17,234 nt of DNA from DASTHS01 sp035718085 (GCA_035718085.1 DASTHS010000188.1:1-17234), one strand, 5' to 3'; shown: positions 1 to 6,823, counted from the first letter of the stretch. Numbers and translations: made by a program. Notes: generated from the letters alone by a model not told the origin.

Positions 1-108
1 CCGCCCTCGCAGCACGGTGGGCTCCCGACCCAGCCGGCCGAGCTCGGCGGTCGCCTCGTCGATGAGTGCGAGGAGCGTGGCGTACTTGTAGCTCGCCGAC
101 CGGTTCAT
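1..108 (-). CDS. Unidentified protein, N-terminal part only (cut by window edge)
   Basis: An open frame starts at an ATG 18 bases after the stop of the NCS1 permease gene and runs to the left edge without a stop. Its 36 visible residues begin MNRSASYKYATLLALID and continue with an acidic/leucine stretch (DEATAELGRLGREP) that looks helical. I do not recognise the family. The short gap to the permease on the same strand suggests co-transcription with it. There is no convincing Shine-Dalgarno sequence before the ATG, so translation may be coupled to the permease. The same frame is open back to the permease stop, and a CTG 12 bases upstream is the only other start option. The call rests on position and frame only. 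Confidence 0.5.
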   Translation of the reverse strand, partial: MNRSASYKYATLLALIDEATAELGRLGREPTVLRGR

Positions 109-126
109 GCCGTCGATCAGGGCGGG

Positions 127-1833
127 TCACGCCGACGTCACCGCCGGCCGGGCCGTGAGGTCGATGCGCACGTCCGGCGCTGGCGCCTTGCAGCGGTCGT
201 GGCAGGTGGCATCGAGGCTGCAGCACAGCGAGCAGATGGCGCCGTCGTGCACCGGGCAGGCGGCCATGTCGGGGCGCTCGAAGCCGCCGCCGCAGACGAC
301 GCAGGTGAGCACGGCCGTCGACAGCTGGCCGTCGACCACCAGCGGCTCGGCCAGGTCGTCGGGCCGGGCGATGTAGTACTTGCCCTTGGTGGCCAGGCAG
401 ATCACCGGCGACAGGGCGAACGCCAGGGCCAGGGCGATGAACGGCGAGAACGCTTGCGCCCACACGCCGAAGGCGTCGTAGAACGCGGCGATCGACACCG
501 CCGCGCCGATGCACATCGAGCCGAAGCCCACCGGGTTGACGTTGTAGAGGTGGGCCCGCTTGAACTCGATGGCCTTGGGCGCCCACCCCATCGGCTTGTT
601 GACGACCAGGTCGGCGCAGATGGCCCCGATCCAGGCGATCGCCACGTTCGAGTAGAAGCCGAGCACGGTGTTGAGGAACGAGAACACGCCGGCTTCCATC
701 AGCGCCAGGGCGATGCCGACGTTGAAGAAGATCCACACCACCCGGCCGGGGTGGCGGTGGGTGAGGCGGCTGAAGAAGTTCGACCACGACAGCGAGCCCG
801 AGTAGGCGTTGACCGTGTTGATCTTGATCTGGCTGAGCACCACGAAGAACACCGCGAGCCCGAGGGTGCCGGCGGTCATGAACGTCCCGAAGCCGCCCAG
901 GTACTGCTGGATCGGCTCGCCGGCCGCCGTCAGGCCGACCTTGCCGGCCACCAGGAAGGCGAGGAACCCGCCGCCGATCTGCTTGAGGGCGCCGAGCACC
1001 ACCCAACCGGGCCCGGCGGCGATGACCGCCGCCCACCAGCGCTTGGAGTTGGCGGCCGTCTTGGCCGGCATGAACCGCAGGTAGTCGACCTGCTCGCCGA
1101 TCTGGGCGATCAGCGACAGGGCGACGCCCATGCCCAGGCCGAACCCGATGCCGCTGAAGCTCGAGCTGTGCCCGGACCCGGTGAAGTGGCTGAACGACGC
1201 GTACTTCGACGGGTCGGTGACCCCGACGTAGACGAACGGGGCGACCATGAGGCCGATCCAGATCGGCTGGGTGTACACCTGCAGCTTGGCCATGGCGGTC
1301 ATCCCGAAGATGACGATCGGGATCACGACCAGCGACGCCAGCAGGTAGCCGGCGGCCAGCGGCAGCCCGAAGCCGGAGTTGAACGCCTGGGCCATGATCG
1401 AGCCCTCGAGGGCGAAGAAGATGAAGGTGAAGCTGGCGTAGACGATCGACGTGACCGTCGACCCGAGGTAGCCGAAGCCCGACGCCCGGGTCAGCAGGTC
1501 CATGTCGATCGAGTACTTCGCCGAGTAGTAGGCGATCGGGATGCCGGTCAGGAAGATGACCACGGCGGCGACGAGCACCGACGCCACTGCGTTGGTGAAC
1601 CCGTGGGTGATGGCGATCGACGCGCCGATGGCGAAGTCGGCCAGGTAGGCGATGCCGCCGAGGGCGGTGTTGGCGACGGTGAACTCGCTCCAGCGCCGGA
1701 AGCTGCTCGGGGCGAAGCGCAGGGAGTAGTCCTCCAGCACCTCGTTGCCGACGGCGGCGTTGTAGCGGCGGCCGGCGGTCTTCGACGGCGGCGCCGCGCT
1801 CTCGGTCGGTGGGCTGGTCGTGGTGGCTGCCAT
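127..1833 (-). CDS. NCS1-family nucleobase/cation symporter with Cys-rich C-terminal tail
   Basis: A 568-residue integral membrane protein of the nucleobase:cation symporter-1 (purine/cytosine/allantoin/hydantoin permease) family, acting in the cytoplasmic membrane. Residues about 50-480 hold repeated hydrophobic segments that fit the family's 12 helices. Family-typical stretches include the early YSLRFAPSSFRRWSEF region and NAYSGSLSWSNFFSRL near residue 342. The substrate cannot be read from sequence. After the last helix, a cytoplasmic tail (about 505-550) carries eight cysteines at 511, 514, 526, 534, 537, 538, 544 and 548, spaced C-x2-C-x11-C-x7-C-x2-CC-x5-C-x3-C, with His529 and His545. 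This looks like a metal-binding module and is absent from ordinary cytosine permeases. The ATG is well supported by AAGGAG at 1839-1844, five bases upstream. The gene is followed closely by the partial gene at the left edge. Family call strong; tail function unknown. Confidence 0.9.
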   Translation of the reverse strand: MAATTTSPPTESAAPPSKTAGRRYNAAVGNEVLEDYSLRFAPSSFRRWSEFTVANTALGGIAYLADFAIGASIAITHGFTNAVASVLVAAVVIFLTGIPIAYYSAKYSIDMDLLTRASGFGYLGSTVTSIVYASFTFIFFALEGSIMAQAFNSGFGLPLAAGYLLASLVVIPIVIFGMTAMAKLQVYTQPIWIGLMVAPFVYVGVTDPSKYASFSHFTGSGHSSSFSGIGFGLGMGVALSLIAQIGEQVDYLRFMPAKTAANSKRWWAAVIAAGPGWVVLGALKQIGGGFLAFLVAGKVGLTAAGEPIQQYLGGFGTFMTAGTLGLAVFFVVLSQIKINTVNAYSGSLSWSNFFSRLTHRHPGRVVWIFFNVGIALALMEAGVFSFLNTVLGFYSNVAIAWIGAICADLVVNKPMGWAPKAIEFKRAHLYNVNPVGFGSMCIGAAVSIAAFYDAFGVWAQAFSPFIALALAFALSPVICLATKGKYYIARPDDLAEPLVVDGQLSTAVLTCVVCGGGFERPDMAACPVHDGAICSLCCSLDATCHDRCKAPAPDVRIDLTARPAVTSA

Positions 1834-1838
1834 GGCTG

Positions 1839-1844
1839 CTCCTT
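1839..1844 (-). promoter_or_regulatory. Shine-Dalgarno of the NCS1 permease
   Basis: AAGGAG on the minus strand, five bases before the ATG at 1833. It is a near-consensus anti-16S match and fixes the permease start. Confidence 0.7.
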
Positions 1845-1961
1845 GGTCGAGGTGGCTCGGTGCCCGGAGCTTCAGCGGTGGGTGTCACGCCGCCGCGACG
1901 GCGTCGTGACCATGGCGCGACACCTCGATGTCAGGAGGGTTTCGGTGACCTCACACCATGT

Positions 1962-1997
1962 GCGCCGGCGGCGCCGGCGGCGCCGGCGGCGCCCGCG
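1962..1997. repeat. 9-bp tandem repeat (GCGCCGGCG, three copies plus one degenerate)
   Basis: Three exact head-to-tail copies of GCGCCGGCG at 1962-1988 are followed by GCGCCCGCG at 1989-1997. The array lies in the 209-base spacer between the GGDEF gene and the permease, upstream of the permease start. Each unit is nearly self-complementary, so the array can fold in several ways. It may be a slippage-prone simple repeat with no function. No clear promoter hexamers were found in this spacer; an imperfect inverted repeat also lies around 1880-1911. Confidence 0.7.
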
Positions 1998-2016
1998 GCG
2001 ACACGGCGCAGGCCGT

Positions 2017-2040
2017 GGTCCGGGGCCGAGGGCCCCGACC
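2017..2040 (-). terminator. GC hairpin just after the GAF-GGDEF gene
   Basis: CGGGGCC (2021-2027), loop GAG, GGCCCCG (2031-2037), extended to ten base pairs by GGT/ACC outside a one-base bulge. It begins a few bases after the stop codon of the diguanylate cyclase gene on the minus strand. There is no T-tract after the stem, which is common in high-GC actinobacteria. It may be a terminator or a 3'-end stabiliser. Confidence 0.4.
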
Positions 2041-2042
2041 GG

Positions 2043-3005
2043 TCAGCTGGCCGACGCAGCCGCCCGGCGGCGGCGCTTGTCCTCGTACATCGCCTTGTCG
2101 GCGGCCTCCCAGGCGCCGGGGAAACCGGCGACGAAGGTGTAGGGCGCCGCCCCGACCGACGTCGGGGTGCCGGCGTCGGTCAGCGCGGCGCGCAGCCGCT
2201 CGACCAGCCGCTCGGTCTGCGCCGGGGTGGTGTTGACCGCCAGCACGCCGAACTCGTCGCCGCCCAGGCGGGCGACCAGGTCCCGGCCCCGCACGGCGTC
2301 GGTGAGCGCCGCGGCCGCCCGCTTGAGGTAGTCGTCGCCGGCGCCGTGCCCGTAGGTGTCGTTGACCTCCTTCAGCCCGTCGAGGTCGAGGATGACCACC
2401 GAGCCGGGGTCACCGAAGCGGCGGTAGCGCTCCTCCTCGAGGGCGATGAACCGCTCCCAGCCCCGGCGGTTGACCACGCCGGTCAGGGGGTCGGTCTCCG
2501 CCCGCACCTCGGCCTGCTCGCGCGCCCGGGCCTGCTCGGCGCGCGCCTCGTCGGTGTGCAGGATCATCTCCAGCAGCCCGGCGAGCAGGCCGAGCAGCGG
2601 GGCTTGGGCGGCCAGCTCCTCGCCGTGGACGGCGGGATCGAGGCCGCAGATGGTGCCGAACAGCTCGCCGCCCTCCCGGCGCACGGGGATGCCGACGTAG
2701 CTGCCGATCGGCAGCACCTGGCTCACCCCCGCCGACGCGTACTCGGGCACGGCCATGGCGTCGGGGGCGATCTGGGGCGCCCGCCCGTCGGTGGCGAACT
2801 GGCAGAACGAGTCCGACCACGCGTGGCGGTCGCCGACCACCTTGCCGTAGACCCGGTCGGCCACCGCCAGGTACACCTGGTCGGTGCCGTCGTAGCGGCT
2901 GATCGACCAGTAGCCCATCGGCACCGCCTTCGACAGGTACTCGACGACCTGCGCGCACGCCTGGTCGAAGCTGGTGGCGGCGGAGATCGCCGGCATGTTG
3001 GCCAT
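2043..3005 (-). CDS. GAF-domain diguanylate cyclase (GGDEF)
   Basis: A soluble 320-residue signalling protein predicted to condense two GTP into c-di-GMP. Residues about 8-150 form a GAF-like sensor domain (SYVGIPVRREGGELFGTIC at 102-120 is typical). A charged, probably coiled-coil linker (about 150-170) precedes a GGDEF domain (about 170-310). The catalytic motif GGDEF is intact at 248-252. It is preceded by RGRD at 239-242, the usual spacing of the inhibitory I-site, so product inhibition is expected. DPLTGVVNRRG (172-182) and DLDGLKEVNDTYGH (207-220) are the usual GTP and metal-binding stretches. No membrane segment or signal peptide is present. The ATG has GGGAGG at 3014-3019, eight bases upstream. 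The GAF ligand is unknown. It is one of two GGDEF genes in the window; the other is membrane-bound. Confidence 0.92.
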   Translation of the reverse strand: MANMPAISAATSFDQACAQVVEYLSKAVPMGYWSISRYDGTDQVYLAVADRVYGKVVGDRHAWSDSFCQFATDGRAPQIAPDAMAVPEYASAGVSQVLPIGSYVGIPVRREGGELFGTICGLDPAVHGEELAAQAPLLGLLAGLLEMILHTDEARAEQARAREQAEVRAETDPLTGVVNRRGWERFIALEEERYRRFGDPGSVVILDLDGLKEVNDTYGHGAGDDYLKRAAAALTDAVRGRDLVARLGGDEFGVLAVNTTPAQTERLVERLRAALTDAGTPTSVGAAPYTFVAGFPGAWEAADKAMYEDKRRRRAAASAS

Positions 3006-3013
3006 CGGTGACG

Positions 3014-3019
3014 CCTCCC
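3014..3019 (-). promoter_or_regulatory. Shine-Dalgarno of the soluble GGDEF gene
   Basis: GGGAGG on the minus strand, eight bases before the ATG at 3005. It supports that start over the internal Met4. Confidence 0.6.
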
Positions 3020-3138
3020 GGGCGGTCTGGTGCAGCCTGATCGGCCCGCCGCCACCCGATCTGAGCGCGGCAACCCGACTTTCGCAGGCCGCCGGCGCTA
3101 CTCGAGGTCGCCTCGGAGGGCCGACCGGCAGCCGACCA

Positions 3139-3573
3139 TCAGCCCGTCGCCACGACCTGCTTGGTCACCTGCCCGGTGGCCACCACCCCGGCGACTTCCC
3201 CACCCTCGTCGAGGAGGTGCGCGCTCGAGGTGCACACCGCCACGCTGCGCCCGACCCGCACCACCTGGCCCCGGAAGGTGACCGTCGCCCCCGCCGGCGC
3301 CGACCGCACGATGGCCACCGACGACGCCGTGGTCACCGCGTTGGTGCCCGGACGCAGGTGGGGCAGCACGGCCAGGTAGGCGGCCACGTCGCAGAGGGCG
3401 GCCACCAGCCCGCCGTGCAGCACCCCGGCATTGTTGACCGCGGCGTCGCCGACGTGGAGCACCGTGCCGGCGGCGGGGTCGGCCTCGTCGGCCAGGCGCA
3501 GCCCCAGCCAGCGGTGCAGCGGCACGGCGAGCACCCCGCGCACCCGTTCCTGCAGCAGCGCGTCGTCGCTCAC
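3139..3573 (-). CDS. PaaI-type hotdog-fold thioesterase
   Basis: A 144-residue single hotdog-domain protein predicted to hydrolyse an acyl-CoA or aryl-CoA thioester in the cytoplasm. The motif NNAGVLHGGLVAALCD (47-62) is the signature of the PaaI/4HBT group: His53-Gly54-Gly55 sits at the start of the central helix and Asp62 at the usual catalytic position. The length is normal for the family. The start is GTG, only 12 bases after the stop of the glycosyltransferase gene on the same strand, with no strong Shine-Dalgarno sequence, so translational coupling in a two-gene operon is likely. The substrate is not predictable. The 133 bases between this gene's stop and the GGDEF start hold nothing else I can identify. 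Confidence 0.88.
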   Translation of the reverse strand: MSDDALLQERVRGVLAVPLHRWLGLRLADEADPAAGTVLHVGDAAVNNAGVLHGGLVAALCDVAAYLAVLPHLRPGTNAVTTASSVAIVRSAPAGATVTFRGQVVRVGRSVAVCTSSAHLLDEGGEVAGVVATGQVTKQVVATG

Positions 3574-3585
3574 GGGGCGCGCACC

Positions 3586-4887
3586 CTACCGGCGTCGGCG
3601 TCCCCGGTCGGCCAGCGCCTCGATCTCGTCGGCGGCGGCCGCGGCGCCCCCGGTGGCGGCCATCTCGGAGGCCAGCCGTCCCGCGGCGCGCCGGTAGCGG
3701 TCGTCGGCGAGCACCGTGCGCACGGCCCGGCCGATGCGGGCCGACGACGGGCTGCCCCGCCGCAGGTCGAGGCCGGCGCCGCTGCGGGCGACGCGGCGGG
3801 CGACCTCGGGCTTGTCCTCGCCGTCGCCGGCGCAGACCAGTGGCACCCCCTCGGCGAGGGCCTGCTGCACGCCCCCGAAACCGCCGTTGGTGACCATCAC
3901 GTCGACCCGGGGCAGCAGGTCGGCGTAGGGCACGAACGGCACCACCCGGGCGTTGGCCGGCAGGGGGCCGCCCAGGGCGTCGGTGACCCCGGCGACGGGC
4001 CGGCCGCCGGTGCTGGCGACGACCACCACGTCGTCGGCCGCGAGGGCGGCGAGGGTGGGGGCGAGCAGGCGGCCGGGGTCGGCGGTGTCCATGGTGCCCT
4101 GGGTGACGTGCACGACCCGGCGGCCGTCGAGGTCGCCCCACCACGGCGGCGTCCCGCCGGTGGCGGCCGGCGGGGCCAGCGGCCCGACGTAGCGCACGTG
4201 GGCGGGCAGGTCGCTGCGGGGGTGCTCGAAGCCGGCCACCGTGGCGACCAGCAGCAGGTCGGCCATGCCCGGCCCGTCGAAGAGCATCCCCGGCACCGGG
4301 GCGCCGAGCACCGACGTGGCGGCGGCGTCGAGGGCCCGCAGCCCCGGCCGCACCACCACCCGGTCGGTGACCTGGCGCACGGCCCGGTCGCGCAGCCCGC
4401 CCAGCACTCCCGGCCGCCACGCCAGGCCGACGCCGGCAGGGGGCACGCCGCGCCCGCCGAGGGTGAGGAAGGTCACGTTGACGACGGCCAGCGGCGGCGA
4501 GGCGCTCCCCAGGCGCCAGGTGATCCCGCCGAGGAAGCTGCTGTCGACCACCACGGCATCCGGCCCCACCTCGGCGACCGCAGCCGCCACCGCAACGTGC
4601 TGGGCGGGTAGGCGGTCGGCCAGCAGGCGGCGGATGTCGGCGTTCACCCGGGCGATGCGCCCCCGCGCCCCCCGTTCGGGCACCTCCGCCTCGAGGCGGC
4701 GGTCGTCGAAGTCGGCCGGCCCGGGCAGGGGGCGGTGGGTGGCGCCGGCCGCCTCGACGGCCCCGGCGAAGCGGGCGCCGGTGCAGACCACCACCTCGTG
4801 GCCGCGGGCGGTCAGGGCCGCGGTGACCGCGAGCAGCGGGGTGACGTGGCCGTGCAGGGGTGTGCACGCCACCACGAACCGGCCCAT
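3586..4887 (-). CDS. MGT/UGT-type glycosyltransferase (GT1 family, GT-B fold)
   Basis: A 433-residue two-domain glycosyltransferase of the macrolide/UDP-glycosyltransferase type. The N-terminus GRFVVACTPLHGHVTPLLAV has the first beta strand and the GHxxP acceptor-side motif (His14). The C-terminal donor-binding region has VTQGTMDT (261-268), ASTGGRP and VMVTNGGFGGVQQALAEGVP (330-349), followed by GDGEDKPEVARRV (354-366), all diagnostic of the family. The aglycone is unknown; relatives act on macrolides, phenolics, sterols or lipids. The frame is open 12 codons further upstream (ATG at 4923), but that segment is arginine-rich and the family begins at GRFVVA, so I place the start at 4887. No clear Shine-Dalgarno sequence is seen. 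It is followed after 12 bases by the thioesterase gene. Confidence 0.88.
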   Translation of the reverse strand: MGRFVVACTPLHGHVTPLLAVTAALTARGHEVVVCTGARFAGAVEAAGATHRPLPGPADFDDRRLEAEVPERGARGRIARVNADIRRLLADRLPAQHVAVAAAVAEVGPDAVVVDSSFLGGITWRLGSASPPLAVVNVTFLTLGGRGVPPAGVGLAWRPGVLGGLRDRAVRQVTDRVVVRPGLRALDAAATSVLGAPVPGMLFDGPGMADLLLVATVAGFEHPRSDLPAHVRYVGPLAPPAATGGTPPWWGDLDGRRVVHVTQGTMDTADPGRLLAPTLAALAADDVVVVASTGGRPVAGVTDALGGPLPANARVVPFVPYADLLPRVDVMVTNGGFGGVQQALAEGVPLVCAGDGEDKPEVARRVARSGAGLDLRRGSPSSARIGRAVRTVLADDRYRRAAGRLASEMAATGGAAAAADEIEALADRGRRRR

Positions 4888-4924
4888 GCGCCCACGGTGG
4901 CGCACCGGGGCCGGTTGTGCCACC

Positions 4925-4942
4925 CCCGGGCGCCCGCCCGGG
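4925..4942 (-). terminator. Short GC palindrome after the dienelactone hydrolase gene
   Basis: CCCGGGCG (4925-4932) and CGCCCGGG (4935-4942) form an almost continuous palindrome ten bases after the hydrolase stop and upstream of the glycosyltransferase start. It has no T-tract. It may be a weak terminator between the two same-strand genes, or chance in a high-GC spacer. Confidence 0.3.
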
Positions 4943-4952
4943 CGTGTGCGCG

Positions 4953-5696
4953 TCAGGCGGTGAGGGTGGCGCCGTACAGGTCGGCGAGGGCCTGCCAGTG
5001 GCGGGCGGCGGCGGCCTCGTCGAAGGTGGCGTTGTCGGGCACGGCGAAGCCGTGGTGGGCGTCGTAGAAGGTGATCTCGTGGGTGACCCCGCCGGCGCTC
5101 AGCGCTTCGCCCAGCAGGTCGGCCTGCTCCTGGGGGAACGACTGGTCGTCTTTGGCCCCGGCCACGTACACCCGGCCGCGGATCTGCCCGGCGATGCGGT
5201 GGGGGCTGTCGGGGGCGTCGCTGGCCAGGTTCCCGCCGTGGAACGACGCCGCCGCACCGATGCGGTCGGGGTGGCGCGCCGCCGCGGTCAGCGACAGGCC
5301 GCCCCCCATGCAGTAGCCGGTGGTGCCGACGGGCGCGTCGGCCACCTCGGGCCGCCCGTCGAGGAAGTCGAGGAAGGCGCCGGTGTCGCTGGCCGCCATC
5401 TCCTTGGTCACCGACCCGATCATCGAGAACAGCCGGGCGCGCTCGCCGGGGTCGCTGAAGGCGGTGGCGATGTCGAACGGCTCGTAGTCACCGTGGCGGT
5501 AGTACATCTCCGGCACCAGCACGACGTAGCCCATGCCCGCCAGCCGGTCGGCCATCTGCCGCATGGCGGGGCGCACGCCGCCCGCGTCCATGAACAGGAT
5601 CACCGCCGGCCAGGGCCCCTCCCCGTCGGGCACGGTGAGCACCGACGGGCACGTCCCGTCGGGGGTGGGCACGTCGACGTCGAGCTGCTGGGGCAT
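4953..5696 (-). CDS. Dienelactone hydrolase family protein
   Basis: A 247-residue alpha/beta hydrolase of the dienelactone hydrolase family, a group that includes carboxymethylenebutenolidase. The nucleophile elbow GYCMGGG (127-133) has Cys129 instead of serine, as in true dienelactone hydrolases. The acid is Asp183 or Asp184 (AGAKDDQSFP) and the base is His215 (YDAHHGFAVP). The N-terminal half has AVILFMDAGG and MADRLAGMGYVVLVPEMYYR, both typical. The protein is cytoplasmic with no signal peptide. The link to aromatic ring-cleavage products is family knowledge; no other ortho-cleavage genes are nearby, so the substrate is open. The start codon and its GGAGG lie inside a strong hairpin, described separately. 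It is divergent from the 37-residue gene across a 113-base spacer. Confidence 0.9.
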   Translation of the reverse strand: MPQQLDVDVPTPDGTCPSVLTVPDGEGPWPAVILFMDAGGVRPAMRQMADRLAGMGYVVLVPEMYYRHGDYEPFDIATAFSDPGERARLFSMIGSVTKEMAASDTGAFLDFLDGRPEVADAPVGTTGYCMGGGLSLTAAARHPDRIGAAASFHGGNLASDAPDSPHRIAGQIRGRVYVAGAKDDQSFPQEQADLLGEALSAGGVTHEITFYDAHHGFAVPDNATFDEAAAARHWQALADLYGATLTA

Positions 5697-5724
5697 GGGG
5701 CCTCCTGGTGGTGGGAGGCCCCAT
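5695..5724 (-). promoter_or_regulatory. Hairpin that buries the SD and start codon of the hydrolase
   Basis: ATGGGGCCTCC (5695-5705) and GGAGGCCCCAT (5714-5724) are perfect 11-base inverted repeats with an 8-base loop. Read as minus-strand mRNA, the second arm contains GGAGG, the only good Shine-Dalgarno of the gene, and the AU of the start codon at 5696. With the stem closed, ribosomes could not bind. The first arm carries an out-of-frame AUG. The geometry suggests translational control such as a thermometer, a factor-opened stem or a coupled leader, but the sequence alone does not show it is used. Confidence 0.6.
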
Positions 5725-5780
5725 CATCGACGATGCCCGCCCCCTACCGGATCTCCCGGTCGGCGCGCCCGGCGCGGGTA

Positions 5781-5786
5781 TATGGT
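5781..5786 (+). promoter_or_regulatory. Possible -10 hexamer (TATGGT) before the 37-residue gene
   Basis: TATGGT fits the actinobacterial TAnnnT -10 pattern, within the AT-richest spot of the spacer. It would give a leader of about 17 bases containing the Shine-Dalgarno AGGAAGGGG (5795-5803). No -35 match is seen at the expected spacing. Confidence 0.3.
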
Positions 5787-5809
5787 CGCCCCACAGGAAG
5801 GGGGCTGAC

Positions 5810-5923
5810 ATGACCGACAAGTCTCCCCGCAAGTCGATGTCCAAGAAGTCCGGCAAGTCGCTCAAAGAGAAGCGCCAGGACAAGAAGGACAAGCAGCAGA
5901 CCAAGAAGGGCTTCCCGACCTGA
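5810..5923 (+). CDS. Lysine-rich basic microprotein (37 aa)
   Basis: A 37-residue, highly basic protein beginning MTDKSPRKSMSKKSGKSLKE, with lysine or arginine at nearly half its positions and a hydrophobic residue only at the very end (GFPT). From memory, similar short proteins with an SPRK-x-MSKKSGKS core are widespread and uncharacterised in Actinobacteria. The charge suggests nucleic-acid or ribosome association, but this is inference. A strong Shine-Dalgarno (AGGAAGGGG) ends six bases before the ATG and decides this start over an open in-frame extension that begins at 5708. Codon choice is almost wholly AAG for lysine, as expected for the genome. The crotonase gene follows 72 bases later on the same strand and has its own Shine-Dalgarno. 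Confidence 0.85.
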   Translation: MTDKSPRKSMSKKSGKSLKEKRQDKKDKQQTKKGFPT

Positions 5924-5995
5924 TCCGTCGGCGCCCCGGGGTCGTCCCCCGACCGGGCGCTACCGTCGGGGCACAAACCGGCGAGGGGAGGGCAC

Positions 5996-6802
5996 ATGGT
6001 CGCCTACGAGCAGGTCCGCTACGAGGTGGCCGACGGCGTCGCCCTGGTGACGCTGAACCGGCCCGAGAAGATGAACGCCTGGACGGCGCAGCTGGGCGCC
6101 GAGCTCGGTGACGCCATGGCCGAGGCCGACGCCGACGACGCCGTGCGCGCCGTGGTGGTCACCGGTGCCGGTCGGGCGTTCTGCGCGGGCGCCGACCTCA
6201 GCAGCGGCGGGTTCCGCGGCGCCACGGGCGGCGCCGGAGGCGCCGGTGATGCACCGCGGCTGCGGGCCATGGGCCCGATCGAGGTGCGCAAGCCGGTGAT
6301 CGCCGCCATCAACGGCCACGCCGTCGGTGTCGGCATCACCTGGCCGCTGCAGTGCGACATCCGCCTGGTCGCCGAGGAGGCCAAGCTCGCCTTCGCCTTC
6401 GTGCGCCGCGGGGTGCTGCCCGAACTGGCGTCGCACGTGATCCTCCCCCGCCTCTGCGGCATCAGCCGGGCCAGCGAGCTGCTGCTGTCGGGCCGCACCT
6501 TCCTCGGGGCCGAGGCCGTCGACTACGGCGTCGCCACCCGGGCCCTGCCCGCCGCGGAGGTGCTGCCGGCGGCGATGGCGATGGCGGCCGACATGGCCGC
6601 CAACACCGCCCCGGTGCCCGTCGCCCTGGCCAAGCGCCTGCTGTGGGAGGGCCTCGGGGTCGACCTGAAGGCGTTCCGGCGCAAGGAGGACGAGCTGTTC
6701 GCCTTCACCACCCGCCAGCCCGACGCCGCCGAGGGCCCGACCGCCTTCTTCGAGAAGCGGCCGCCGCGCTGGACCGGCACCCTCGACCAGCTGCCCGACT
6801 GA
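5996..6802 (+). CDS. Enoyl-CoA hydratase/isomerase (crotonase) family, atypical active site
   Basis: A 268-residue crotonase-fold protein acting on an acyl-CoA thioester. The two oxyanion-hole segments are present: AFCAGADLSSGG (61-72) and INGHAVGVG (105-113), as are LNRPEKMNAW near the N-terminus and GRTFLGAEAVDYGVA (166-180). Against rat enoyl-CoA hydratase, the two catalytic glutamates (Glu144 and Glu164) align with Thr115 and a phenylalanine of LAFAFVRRG. An acidic residue instead sits at Glu143 (VLPELAS), closer to the single-acid arrangement of enoyl-CoA isomerases. Isomerase or another crotonase chemistry is therefore more likely than simple hydration (inference). The ATG has AGGGGAGGG just upstream. 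It converges with the methyltransferase gene; a hairpin lies in between. Confidence 0.9.
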   Translation: MVAYEQVRYEVADGVALVTLNRPEKMNAWTAQLGAELGDAMAEADADDAVRAVVVTGAGRAFCAGADLSSGGFRGATGGAGGAGDAPRLRAMGPIEVRKPVIAAINGHAVGVGITWPLQCDIRLVAEEAKLAFAFVRRGVLPELASHVILPRLCGISRASELLLSGRTFLGAEAVDYGVATRALPAAEVLPAAMAMAADMAANTAPVPVALAKRLLWEGLGVDLKAFRRKEDELFAFTTRQPDAAEGPTAFFEKRPPRWTGTLDQLPD

Positions 6803-6808
6803 TCCCCC

Positions 6809-6823
6809 GGCAGCCGGGCTGCC
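6809..6823. terminator. Hairpin between the convergent crotonase and methyltransferase genes
   Basis: GGCAGCC-g-GGCTGCC (6809-6823) starts six bases after the crotonase stop. It is followed by a second small palindrome, GCCGCGCGGC, towards the methyltransferase stop. The 46-base convergent spacer is a natural place for terminators in both directions. There is no T-tract. Confidence 0.4.

Noticed and set aside
199..2142. Very long plus-strand open frame opposite the permease gene
   Set aside because: Its translation is almost entirely Gly, Arg, Ala, Asp, His and Val with no domain. It is the antisense shadow of a high-GC gene with a clear family.
3006..3138. Flagellar-type sigma factor promoter (GCCGATCA) upstream of the soluble GGDEF gene
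   Set aside because: GCCGATCA is near the -10 consensus, but no TAAA-like -35 element occurs at the required spacing.
3098..4867. 589-codon minus-strand frame over the glycosyltransferase and thioesterase
   Set aside because: Arginine/proline-rich composition without motifs. The frames of the two enzymes overlap it and carry full family signatures.
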